A stretch of DNA of 5,200 nt from Gammaproteobacteria bacterium (GTDB lineage Bacteria > Pseudomonadota > Gammaproteobacteria > UBA9339), in NCBI GenBank assembly GCA_018814965.1, contig JAHIYS010000064.1, positions 1-5,200 on the forward strand, in the 5' to 3' direction. Shown here one piece after another: positions 1 through 5,200 of the stretch. The position numbers were made by a program, and so were the translations under genes. Each line of letters begins with the position of its first letter. Within the stretch, counting starts at the first letter, position 1. The notes beneath the pieces are model-generated. The model saw only the letters and a program-made list of their open reading frames with translations, searched no databases and was not told where the DNA came from.

Positions 1-18
1 CGTGTGCTCTTCCGATCT
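1..18. other. Illumina adapter remnant at contig end
   Basis: The first 18 bases, CGTGTGCTCTTCCGATCT, are identical to the 3' end of the Illumina TruSeq index-side adapter. On the other strand they read AGATCGGAAGAGCACACG, the usual start of adapter read-through. They directly abut gmk coding sequence, whose recognisable protein match stops at this point. This stretch is therefore an artefact of untrimmed reads or assembly and should be masked. The match is recalled from the well-known adapter sequence, not from a search, but an 18-base exact match at position 1 is very unlikely by chance. Confidence 0.97.
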
Positions 19-476
19 GAGCTTGCCGCAGCTAAACGCTGTTCTATAACCTGGGAATCCTCTCTTTTCCTTTTTTCAAGACGTTGCCGCAACTCTGCCA
101 CTGATGGAGGCAATAAAAATATACTAGTACACTCTATCTGTTTGCGAACTTGTCTTGCTCCCTGCCAATCTATATCTAAAATGACATCTATCCCAGCATT
201 TAGTTTTTCTTCAACAAACTGGCGAGAAGTACCATAGTAATGGCCAAAAACCTGTGCATACTCTAAAAAGGCCCTCTGCTGTATCAATACCTCAAATTCT
301 TTAGGCATAACAAAAAAATACTGCTTGCTTGATTTTTCATTAACCCTGACGGGACGCGTAGTATGTGAAATAGAAATTTCTATGTTTTCTACTGTTTGCG
401 AAAGAGCATCCGCTAAACTGGTTTTCCCGGTTCCAGAAGCAGCTGCAATAATATAGAGTGTGCCCTTTGATTTCAT
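19..476 (-). CDS. gmk: Guanylate kinase, 3' end missing (partial)
   Basis: Guanylate kinase phosphorylates GMP to GDP with ATP in the cytoplasm, in purine nucleotide synthesis and salvage. The frame starts at the ATG at 476-474 and stays open for 152 codons until it meets the adapter. Visible motifs are a P-loop ASGTGKTSL (residues 13-21, Lys18), the GMP-binding SHTTRPVR (37-44), YFFV (53-56), FLEYAQVFGHYYGTSR (70-85, with Glu72 and Tyr81), DVILDIDWQGARQVR (97-111) and a RLAAAS segment near the end that belongs to the lid/helix region. The family is usually about 205 residues, so roughly 55 C-terminal residues are missing because of the contig end, not a mutation. The P-loop has Ala where the family usually has Pro (APSGTGKT type), a small departure. 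The ribosome binding site is weak (AAAG-like). The gene is divergent from radA, and the downstream neighbour cannot be seen. Confidence 0.95.
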
Positions 477-507
477 TTTCTTTAAAATTAACTTTAATAC
501 TTAAAAT

Positions 508-516
508 ATTATCACA
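508..516 (-). promoter_or_regulatory. Possible extended -10 promoter for gmk
   Basis: On the minus strand this reads TGTGATAAT: an extended -10 TG motif, one base, then GATAAT (5 of 6 to TATAAT). Transcription would begin near 500, about 24 bases before the gmk ATG. No good -35 box lies 16-18 bases upstream, which extended -10 promoters can tolerate. The whole 477-576 spacer is AT-rich, so chance matches are likely and this is only a candidate. Confidence 0.35.
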
Positions 517-576
517 TACTACTTAAAATAGTAATTACCTCTGCCCTGATAAATAAATTTATGTTACTATTTTTCT

Positions 577-1935
577 ATGTCAGCCAAAACAAAACTTGTA
601 TATATCTGTCAAAAATGTGGCGCCTAATACCCAAAATGGGCTGGACATTGCTCTGATTGCGGGTCCTGGAATAGCCTTATTGAGGATGTCGTAGAAAAAA
701 GCAACCCTAGATTTTCAGGATACCTGGCAAATTCGAGCGAAAATGTATCTTTACTGTCAGATGTCAGCGCGGATAATAAATTACGCCTGCCAACCAATAT
801 TACAGAATTAGACCGCGTGCTTGGCGGAGGACTGGTCATAGGATCAAGTGTATTGATCGGGGGTGACCCTGGAATTGGTAAATCTACGCTACTTCTTCAA
901 GCGCTTTGCAATCTTGGCAAAAACCTTAAAGTTCTGTACATAACAGGCGAAGAATCCATACAACAGATTGCAATGCGTGCTCGTCGCTTAGAACTACCAG
1001 AAGATAAATTGCTATTACTAGCTGAAACCCAAGTTGAAAAAATAATCAACATCGCCCTTCAAGAAAAACCAGACATTATCGCTATTGATTCAATTCAAAC
1101 CATGTATACCGAGGCTATACCATCAGCCCCAGGTGGAGTTGGCCAAATAAGAGATTGCACCGCACAATTAGTGCGTTATGCAAAACAATCAAAAACCGCT
1201 TTGTTCGTTGTTGGACATGTCACCAAAGAAGGCACACTAGCTGGACCCAAAGTTTTAGAGCACATGGTAGATTGCGTGCTGTATTTTGAAGGGGATAGCG
1301 ACAGTCGTTTCCGCGTAATTCGTGCTACCAAAAACCGTTTTGGAGCGGTTAACGAACTTGGCATATTCGCAATGACCGACCGGGGACTTAAAGAGGTATC
1401 AAATCCATCAGCTATTTTTCTTGCAAACCATGACACTCAAATATCTGGCAGCTCTATTATGGTAACTTGGGAAGGAAGCCGCCCACTTTTAGTAGAGGTC
1501 CAAGCTTTAGTAGACGAGAGCCATCTAGCCAATCCACGACGAGTTACTGTAGGACTTGATCCTAACCGACTGGCGATCTTACTCGCAGTATTACACCGCC
1601 ATGGAGGGATCCCTACTTACGATCAAGATGTATTCATTAACATTGTTGGCGGAGTAAGGATTACTGAAACTGCTATAGATTTGGCGCTATTATTGGCAGT
1701 GTTATCGAGTATTCGCAATCGCCCTCTAGAAAAAGGTTTGGTTGTTTTTGGTGAAGTTGGATTAGCCGGGGAGATCCGTCCAGTACAAAGCGGACAAGAA
1801 AGAATTAAGGCAGCTATCCAACATGGTTTTAAGAAAATAATTATACCCAAAGCAAATGCTCCCAAAAAACCTTCGTCAGAAATAGAAATTATTGCAGTTA
1901 AAAATTTAAGTGAAGCGTTGCAAGCGGTGAGGTAG
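577..1935 (+). CDS. radA: DNA repair protein RadA, with in-frame stop at codon 17
   Basis: RadA (Sms) is a RecA-like hexameric ATPase that helps branch migration and processing of recombination intermediates. Read from the ATG at 577 the frame gives 452 codons, the usual RadA length. It has a C4 zinc finger (Cys11, Cys14, Cys25, Cys28, then WNSL), Walker A GDPGIGKST (96-104), Walker B IIAIDS (Asp171), the RadA signature KNRFG (252-256) and a C-terminal Lon-like domain with DVFINIVGGVRI and VVFGEVGLAGEIRPV. A TAA at 625-627 replaces codon 17 inside the zinc finger, while RadA-like sequence continues in the same frame on both sides. The next in-frame start is a GTG at 817 (residue 81). A product from there would keep Walker A but lose the zinc finger and the start of the ATPase domain. 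No Shine-Dalgarno sequence precedes 577 and no in-frame ATG lies upstream of it before a stop at 550. The gene is either a recent nonsense pseudogene or carries a sequencing error; the rest looks intact. It ends with TAG. Confidence 0.9.
625..627 (+). other. Premature TAA codon in radA
   Basis: TAA stands between the codons for Cys-Gly-Ala and Tyr-Pro-Lys-Trp of the RadA zinc finger, where RadA proteins normally carry a variable, often polar residue. One base change from CAA, GAA or AAA would create it. The hydrolase, glyA and YkuD genes here all end in TAA, so reassignment of TAA to an amino acid is not a good explanation. Confidence 0.9.
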
Positions 1936-1966
1936 CCTGACCCCGATACTTGACGGAGTAATCACT

Positions 1967-2767
1967 ATGCCTACTATAAAAGTTAATAACATCAATCTAT
2001 TTTATAAGGAATACGGGCAAGGGGAGCCGATAATATTTGTTAGCGGCTTTGCTGCCGATAATACAATTTGGGGTAACATAGTTAATCAGTTCGCGAAATT
2101 TTACCGAGTAATTGTTTTTGATAATCGCGGTGTTGGTTTGTCTGATCATCCGAATTATCCTTATACAGTTGACATGATGACGGATGATGTCGTTGACTTA
2201 TGTCATAATCTAAATATCAATAGCGCTCATTTTATAGGGAATTCAATGGGTGGTTGTATTGTCCAAAATCTAGCCTATAAATTCCCCCAATTGACCAAAA
2301 CCGCCGTAATTGGCAATTCTTTTTCTAAGGTAAATAGCCGACTAAAATTGTGGGTCGAATCAAGAGCGCTGCTATTTAAATCTAACATCCCCGAAGAGGC
2401 ATTGTTCAAGGATATTTTACCCCAAGTATATTCAAATGAGTTTTTAGCCCGCCACGGTATGGTTGAAAATTTAATTCAACTTATGAAATTAGCACCCCCA
2501 CCCGTTACAGAAGCTAGCTTTTATTGTCAGATGCATGCGTTACTTAATTTTGATTCAAGCGCTTGGTTAAAAGATATTACACGGCCTTGCTTGATAATCT
2601 CTGCAGATGATGATCTGTTGGCAGATGTGGCTCATGCTCGTAAATTATCAGAACTAATTCCCAAAGCTCAATATTATTGTTTCAAAAATGTTGGTCATCT
2701 CCCCCATATTGAACAATCTGATATCTATAATAAACTGGTTTTAGATTTTCTGGCGCAATTCAAATAA
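1967..2767 (+). CDS. Alpha/beta-fold hydrolase
   Basis: A 266-residue single-domain cytoplasmic protein of the alpha/beta hydrolase fold; no signal peptide is visible. It shows the oxyanion-side strand IIFVSGF (22-28), the DNRGVGLSD turn (52-60), the nucleophile elbow GNSMGG (91-96, Ser93), a likely acid in SADDDLL (Asp215 or Asp216) and the catalytic His244 in VGHLPHIE. The triad is therefore complete. The closest general resemblance is to the 3-oxoadipate enol-lactonase / small esterase group, but the cap region (about 125-195) gives no recognisable substrate and no aromatic-degradation genes are nearby, so the substrate is unknown. The start is supported by GGAG at 1955-1958, eight bases before the ATG. 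It lies 31 bp after radA with no terminator between, so the two are probably co-transcribed. Full-length, with no damage seen. Confidence 0.9.
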   Translation: MPTIKVNNINLFYKEYGQGEPIIFVSGFAADNTIWGNIVNQFAKFYRVIVFDNRGVGLSDHPNYPYTVDMMTDDVVDLCHNLNINSAHFIGNSMGGCIVQNLAYKFPQLTKTAVIGNSFSKVNSRLKLWVESRALLFKSNIPEEALFKDILPQVYSNEFLARHGMVENLIQLMKLAPPPVTEASFYCQMHALLNFDSSAWLKDITRPCLIISADDDLLADVAHARKLSELIPKAQYYCFKNVGHLPHIEQSDIYNKLVLDFLAQFK

Positions 2768-2768
2768 C

Positions 2769-2798
2769 TTGACCCATTTTTCAACCTAAGAGTACAAT
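2769..2798 (+). promoter_or_regulatory. Sigma70-like promoter for glyA
   Basis: TTGACC (2769-2774, 5 of 6 to TTGACA) and TACAAT (2793-2798, 5 of 6 to TATAAT) are separated by 18 bases. Transcription would start near 2805, leaving a leader of about 34 bases before the glyA ATG. The -35 box begins two bases after the hydrolase stop codon, so glyA probably has its own promoter in addition to any read-through. Confidence 0.6.
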
Positions 2799-2838
2799 CC
2801 AATCATTACTGTTTCGCCACAATTTACGGAGAGAGCCG

Positions 2839-4098
2839 ATGTTTAAAAATACACCTTCAGTTGCTGACTTCGATCAAGAAGTTTGGGATGCAATGCAAAA
2901 AGAATTGCAACGTCAAGAGGATCATATTGAATTAATTGCATCGGAAAATTACGTAAGCCCTAGGGTGCTTACTGCCCAAGGATCGGTCCTAACTAATAAA
3001 TATGCCGAAGGATATCCTGGCAAACGTTACTATGGTGGCTGTGAATATGTAGATATGACTGAAAATTTGGCCATTGAACGTGCTAAAAAATTATTTGGTG
3101 CTGATTTTGCCAATGTACAACCCCACTCCGGATCCCAAGCTAACGCCGAAGCATATTTTGCCTGCATAGTTTCAGGAGACACCATCATGGGTATGGATTT
3201 AGCAGCTGGGGGACATTTAACCCATGGCTCTAAGGTAAGTTTTTCCGGAAAAATGTATAACGCTATCCCGTACGGCTTAGATATAAAAACTGGTGAAATT
3301 GATTATATTCAAGTTGAAAAATTAGCACACACCCATAAACCAAAGTTAATTATGACCGGTTTTTCTGCCTACTCAAGAATTGTAGACTGGGAGAGATTTA
3401 GAAGAATAGCTGATGAAGTCGGTGCATTTTTGATTTCCGATATCGCCCATGTTGCTGGTTTAATTGCAGCTGATCTCTACCCTTCCCCAGTAAAACTTGC
3501 TGATATAACAACCTCTACCACTCATAAAACTTTGCGCGGTCCACGCGCTGGTATGATTTTAGCTAAATCAAACCCTGATTTGGAAAAGAAACTAAATTCT
3601 TCAGTATTCCCCGGGCTACAAGGGGGACCTTTATGCCATGTAATTGCTGCAAAAGCTGTGGCATTTAAAGAAGCGATGACACCTGAATTCAAAATCTATC
3701 AACAACAAGTAATCAAAAATGCAAAAGCTATGGCAAATGTCATAATGAAAAGAGGATACGATATAGTATCCGGCGGCACCGATAATCATTTATTTTTGTT
3801 GAGTTTAATTAACAAGGATATTACAGGTAAAGATGCCTTAGAAGCTCTAGCCAAAGCTAACATCACCGCTAATAAAAACTCAGTTCCAAATGATCCCAAC
3901 CCACCAACAATCACCAGCGGCCTCCGCTTAGGAACACCAGCTTGCACCACTCGAGGCTTTAAAGAAAATGAAATCGAAATGGTTGCAACTTGGATCTGCG
4001 ATATTTTAGATGATATTAATAACCAAAAAACTATTGATCGGATAAAAAAGGAAGCGTTAGATCTATGCGCAAAGTTTCCGGTGTATGAAAAAAAATAA
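2839..4098 (+). CDS. glyA: Serine hydroxymethyltransferase
   Basis: GlyA interconverts serine and glycine using tetrahydrofolate and pyridoxal phosphate in the cytoplasm, and is the main source of one-carbon units for purine, thymidylate and methionine synthesis. The 419-residue protein is the usual bacterial length and complete. Motifs in order: [10 protein letters not shown] (31-40), [15 protein letters not shown] (53-67), QPHSGSQAN (94-102), GGHLTHG (124-130), GFSAYSR (174-180), DIAHVAGL (201-208, with the PLP-ring Asp201 and His204) and [12 protein letters not shown] (227-238, Schiff-base Lys230). A strong ribosome binding site (ACGGAGAGAG, 2826-2835) sits just before the ATG. It follows the hydrolase gene by 71 bp and has a promoter in that gap. 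Downstream comes a tRNA gene. Nothing unusual is seen in the protein; the final residues are lysine-rich. Confidence 0.98.
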   Translation: MFKNTPSVADFDQEVWDAMQKELQRQEDHIELIASENYVSPRVLTAQGSVLTNKYAEGYPGKRYYGGCEYVDMTENLAIERAKKLFGADFANVQPHSGSQANAEAYFACIVSGDTIMGMDLAAGGHLTHGSKVSFSGKMYNAIPYGLDIKTGEIDYIQVEKLAHTHKPKLIMTGFSAYSRIVDWERFRRIADEVGAFLISDIAHVAGLIAADLYPSPVKLADITTSTTHKTLRGPRAGMILAKSNPDLEKKLNSSVFPGLQGGPLCHVIAAKAVAFKEAMTPEFKIYQQQVIKNAKAMANVIMKRGYDIVSGGTDNHLFLLSLINKDITGKDALEALAKANITANKNSVPNDPNPPTITSGLRLGTPACTTRGFKENEIEMVATWICDILDDINNQKTIDRIKKEALDLCAKFPVYEKK

Positions 4099-4100
4099 GC

Positions 4101-4169
4101 ACCTTATCAAAAACTGACAACTCGTGTGTTAATTAGACTTGACAACCAACGTGTTATCAACACCTTACC
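4101..4169. repeat. Small repeat cluster after glyA
   Basis: Two 17-base copies, at 4115-4131 and 4140-4156, share 13 of 17 bases (both start TGACAAC and end GTGTTA or GTGTGTTA-like). They are flanked by ACCTTATC (4101-4108) and ACCTTACC (4162-4169), with TTATCAA at 4104-4110 and again at 4154-4160. The second copy lies in an inverted repeat, TTGACAAC (4139-4146) against GTTATCAA (4153-4160), 7 of 8 paired. A short perfect hairpin, GTGTT-ATC-AACAC, spans 4151-4163. No T-run follows, so this is not a standard intrinsic terminator. It could be a binding site for a protein or a decayed duplication. Confidence 0.45.
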
Positions 4170-4217
4170 CTAAAAATGATTGATGAAGCCATGTTTTTGC
4201 TGCACAATGTATAATAC

Positions 4218-4294
4218 GCGTCCGTAGCTCAGCTGGATAGAGTACCTGGCTTCGAACCAGGGTGTCGGGGGTTCGAGTCCCTCCGGACGCACCA
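4218..4294 (+). tRNA. tRNA-Arg (anticodon UCG)
   Basis: The full cloverleaf can be drawn. The acceptor stem GCGTCCG (4218-4224) pairs with CGGACGC (4284-4290). The D arm is GCTC/GAGT (4227-4230 and 4240-4243). The anticodon stem CCTGG/CCAGG (4245-4249 and 4257-4261) holds the loop CTTCGAA, with anticodon TCG at 4252-4254. The T arm is GGGGG/CCCTC with loop TTCGAGT (4267-4283), one G-T pair. Discriminator A4291 and an encoded CCA (4292-4294) complete it. UCG reads the arginine codon CGA and, by wobble, other CGN codons. The body closely resembles the E. coli tRNA-Arg(ACG) family, but with U rather than A (inosine) at position 34. No gene overlaps it, and no second copy of its 3' end occurs in the window, so there is no sign of an integrated element. 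Confidence 0.97.
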
Positions 4295-4303
4295 TATTCT
4301 CTT

Positions 4304-4338
4304 TATCTTTTCTTTTGATCCTTGACTAAGAAAAGATA
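4304..4338 (+). repeat. 11-bp inverted repeat downstream of tRNA-Arg
   Basis: TATCTTTTCTT (4304-4314) and AAGAAAAGATA (4328-4338) are perfect inverted copies with a 13-base loop. It begins nine bases after the tRNA CCA end, so it may form a hairpin in the tRNA precursor that stops transcription or guides 3' trimming. The stem is AT-rich and no T-run follows, so it is a weak fit to an intrinsic terminator. Confidence 0.5.
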
Positions 4339-4420
4339 CTAAACGTAATAAACATACCATTTAAAACCGATCCAACTAAAATAAATAATTTAGGCCAAGT
4401 TCCTCTTCTAGACACACCAG

Positions 4421-4449
4421 ATGACAACACAAGCTATCTAGTTTATACT
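4421..4449 (+). promoter_or_regulatory. Sigma70-like promoter for the YkuD gene
   Basis: ATGACA (4421-4426, 5 of 6 to TTGACA) and TATACT (4444-4449, 5 of 6 to TATAAT) have the optimal 17-base spacing. Transcription would start near 4456, giving a leader of about 112 bases. The gene follows the tRNA with no close upstream coding gene on this strand, so a promoter in this gap is expected. Confidence 0.6.
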
Positions 4450-4553
4450 TATGCATGAGGTTTTATTTAATAAAATTAGTTAGGCTGGAAGCCAAGTAGC
4501 ATGAAAATACTAATCTGCAACTTATCCAGAACAATACAAATAGAATATAATTC

Positions 4554-4560
4554 AAGGAGA
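4554..4560 (+). promoter_or_regulatory. Strong ribosome binding site of the YkuD gene
   Basis: AAGGAGA, a near-perfect Shine-Dalgarno sequence, has its GGAG ending eight bases before the ATG at 4568. It fixes the start of the YkuD gene and is the best such site in the window, suggesting efficient translation. Confidence 0.85.
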
Positions 4561-4567
4561 TTTAATT

Positions 4568-5182
4568 ATGTCTAGATCAATTAACAAAACGACCGCCTTT
4601 TTAAGCGCCCTTTTAGGGATGATTATTTTTTTCGGAATGACTATTTGTATGGAGTCGTATGCGAAAGCCAAAACCCCTTCAGCCTACTCTACCTCCAACC
4701 TATCCTCTGATGAAGATCCTGATGCGGATGGCGATTCCAAAGGAATCAATTTTTTCCCTTCATTGAGAGTAGCAACTGGCAATAAAATTTTTATTTTTGA
4801 TCCCAATCACACAGCATGGGCAGTATATGACGAGGAAGGGAACCGCATAAATACTGGGAAAGCATCAGGGGGAAGGCTTTATTGTCCAGATGTGGGTAGA
4901 CGTTGTACAACGGTTTCTGGTGAATTTAAAATAGTTTCAAAGGGTGGCGCTGGTTGCACATCCTCTAAATATCCTATCGAAACCAATGGGGGCGCACCCA
5001 TGCCATATTGCATGCATTTTGGAAGCAAAGGCTACGCAATCCACGGATCAAACGATGTCCCTCATAACCGCAATGCAAGTCACGGTTGCATCAGAATCAC
5101 ACCAACTGCCGCTAAATGGTTAAATCAAAATTTTGTCGAGATAGGAACAGCAGTGCTGGTTTATCCATATAATAATAATTAA
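4568..5182 (+). CDS. Exported L,D-transpeptidase-like protein (YkuD domain, EnhA-like)
   Basis: A 204-residue protein with an N-terminal export signal: basic start, hydrophobic stretch about 9-27, then AKA at 32-34 as a likely cleavage site. An acidic linker with DEDPDADGD (48-56) follows. The YkuD domain occupies about 72-200. Its catalytic signature is HGSNDVPHNRNASHGCIRI (159-177), giving His159, Ser171, His172, Gly173, the nucleophile Cys174 and Arg176. YkuD enzymes form or exchange 3-3 cross-links, or attach proteins, in peptidoglycan of the periplasm. The region GRRCTTVSGEF...APMPYC is of the kind I associate with EnhA (enhanced entry) proteins of Legionella and Coxiella; this is recalled resemblance, not a search. 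Four further cysteines (106, 113, 130, 148) could form disulfides. The gene stands alone behind its own promoter and ends 18 bases before the window edge. Family call firm; physiological role and EnhA assignment less so. Confidence 0.9.
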   Translation: MSRSINKTTAFLSALLGMIIFFGMTICMESYAKAKTPSAYSTSNLSSDEDPDADGDSKGINFFPSLRVATGNKIFIFDPNHTAWAVYDEEGNRINTGKASGGRLYCPDVGRRCTTVSGEFKIVSKGGAGCTSSKYPIETNGGAPMPYCMHFGSKGYAIHGSNDVPHNRNASHGCIRITPTAAKWLNQNFVEIGTAVLVYPYNNN

Positions 5183-5200
5183 AAATAAAATTTTAAATCA

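Larger units (their letters stand above)
4339..4567 (+). other. Non-coding region and leader before the YkuD gene
   Basis: No credible open reading frame is seen here on either strand. It holds the promoter at 4421-4449, then a leader of about 110 bases. In the leader lie an AT palindrome TTTTATT-T-AATAAAA (4461-4475) placed just after the predicted transcription start, which could be an operator, and a small hairpin GGCT-GGA-AGCC (4483-4493). It ends in a strong ribosome binding site at 4554-4560. I do not recognise a riboswitch or known small RNA. Confidence 0.4.

Noticed and set aside
4..237. 77-codon plus-strand open frame at the window start
   Set aside because: It lies antisense to gmk, begins inside the adapter sequence and has no ribosome binding site; the minus-strand frame has clear guanylate kinase motifs.
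625..627. TAA read as a sense codon (alternative genetic code)
   Set aside because: The hydrolase, glyA and YkuD genes in this window all end properly at TAA, so code reassignment is unsupported.
1950..1980. TTGACG with TATAAA, spaced 19 bases, as a promoter for the hydrolase gene
   Set aside because: Transcription would begin after the ATG at 1967, inside the gene, and the -35 box overlaps the ribosome binding site.
4210..4215. Perfect TATAAT just before tRNA-Arg as its -10 box
   Set aside because: It ends only two bases before the mature tRNA 5' end, so transcription would begin inside the tRNA. TTGATG at 4180-4185 is also 24 bases away. TTGATG with CACAAT (4203-4208) would fit better but is weak, so no tRNA promoter is claimed.
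4546..4551. TATAAT immediately before the YkuD ribosome binding site
   Set aside because: The transcript would start within or after the ribosome binding site, and there is no -35 box at a suitable distance; the pair at 4421-4449 is better.
4218..4567. tRNA-Arg as an attachment site for an integrated element
   Set aside because: No repeat of the tRNA 3' end and no integrase or phage gene is seen within the window.

Overview
The window reads as ordinary, AT-rich chromosomal DNA of a gammaproteobacterium, most likely in the order Legionellales (Legionella/Coxiella relatives). The main pointer is the last gene, a secreted YkuD-fold protein resembling the EnhA (enhanced entry) family of those bacteria. 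The gammaproteobacterial look of GlyA and the tRNA-Arg supports this. The placement is inference from recognised sequence patterns, not from a search.

Layout. Bases 1-18 are not biological: they match the 3' end of an Illumina TruSeq adapter, so this is an untrimmed contig end. Next, on the minus strand, lies gmk (guanylate kinase), cut off after about 152 residues by the adapter. A 100-bp AT-rich divergent spacer separates it from radA (577-1935, plus strand). RadA is recognisable over its whole length (zinc finger, RecA-like ATPase, Lon-like C-terminal domain) but has an in-frame TAA at codon 17, inside the zinc finger. An alpha/beta hydrolase gene follows 31 bp later with a good ribosome binding site, probably on the same transcript. 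glyA (serine hydroxymethyltransferase) comes next, with its own sigma70-like promoter just after the hydrolase stop.

Behind glyA is a 119-bp spacer with imperfect direct and inverted repeats. It is followed by a tRNA-Arg with anticodon UCG and an encoded CCA end, then a 273-bp non-coding stretch holding an 11-bp inverted repeat and a good promoter. That promoter drives the exported L,D-transpeptidase-like gene ending at 5182.

The genes do not form one pathway: nucleotide metabolism (gmk), recombination and repair (radA), one-carbon metabolism (glyA), translation (tRNA-Arg) and cell envelope (YkuD protein). I see no mobile element, CRISPR array, defence system or other new system. The points worth a second look are the adapter-contaminated end, the radA nonsense codon, the UCG arginine tRNA beside genes that use CGA codons (including a CGA-CGA pair in radA), and the acidic, cysteine-containing YkuD protein.
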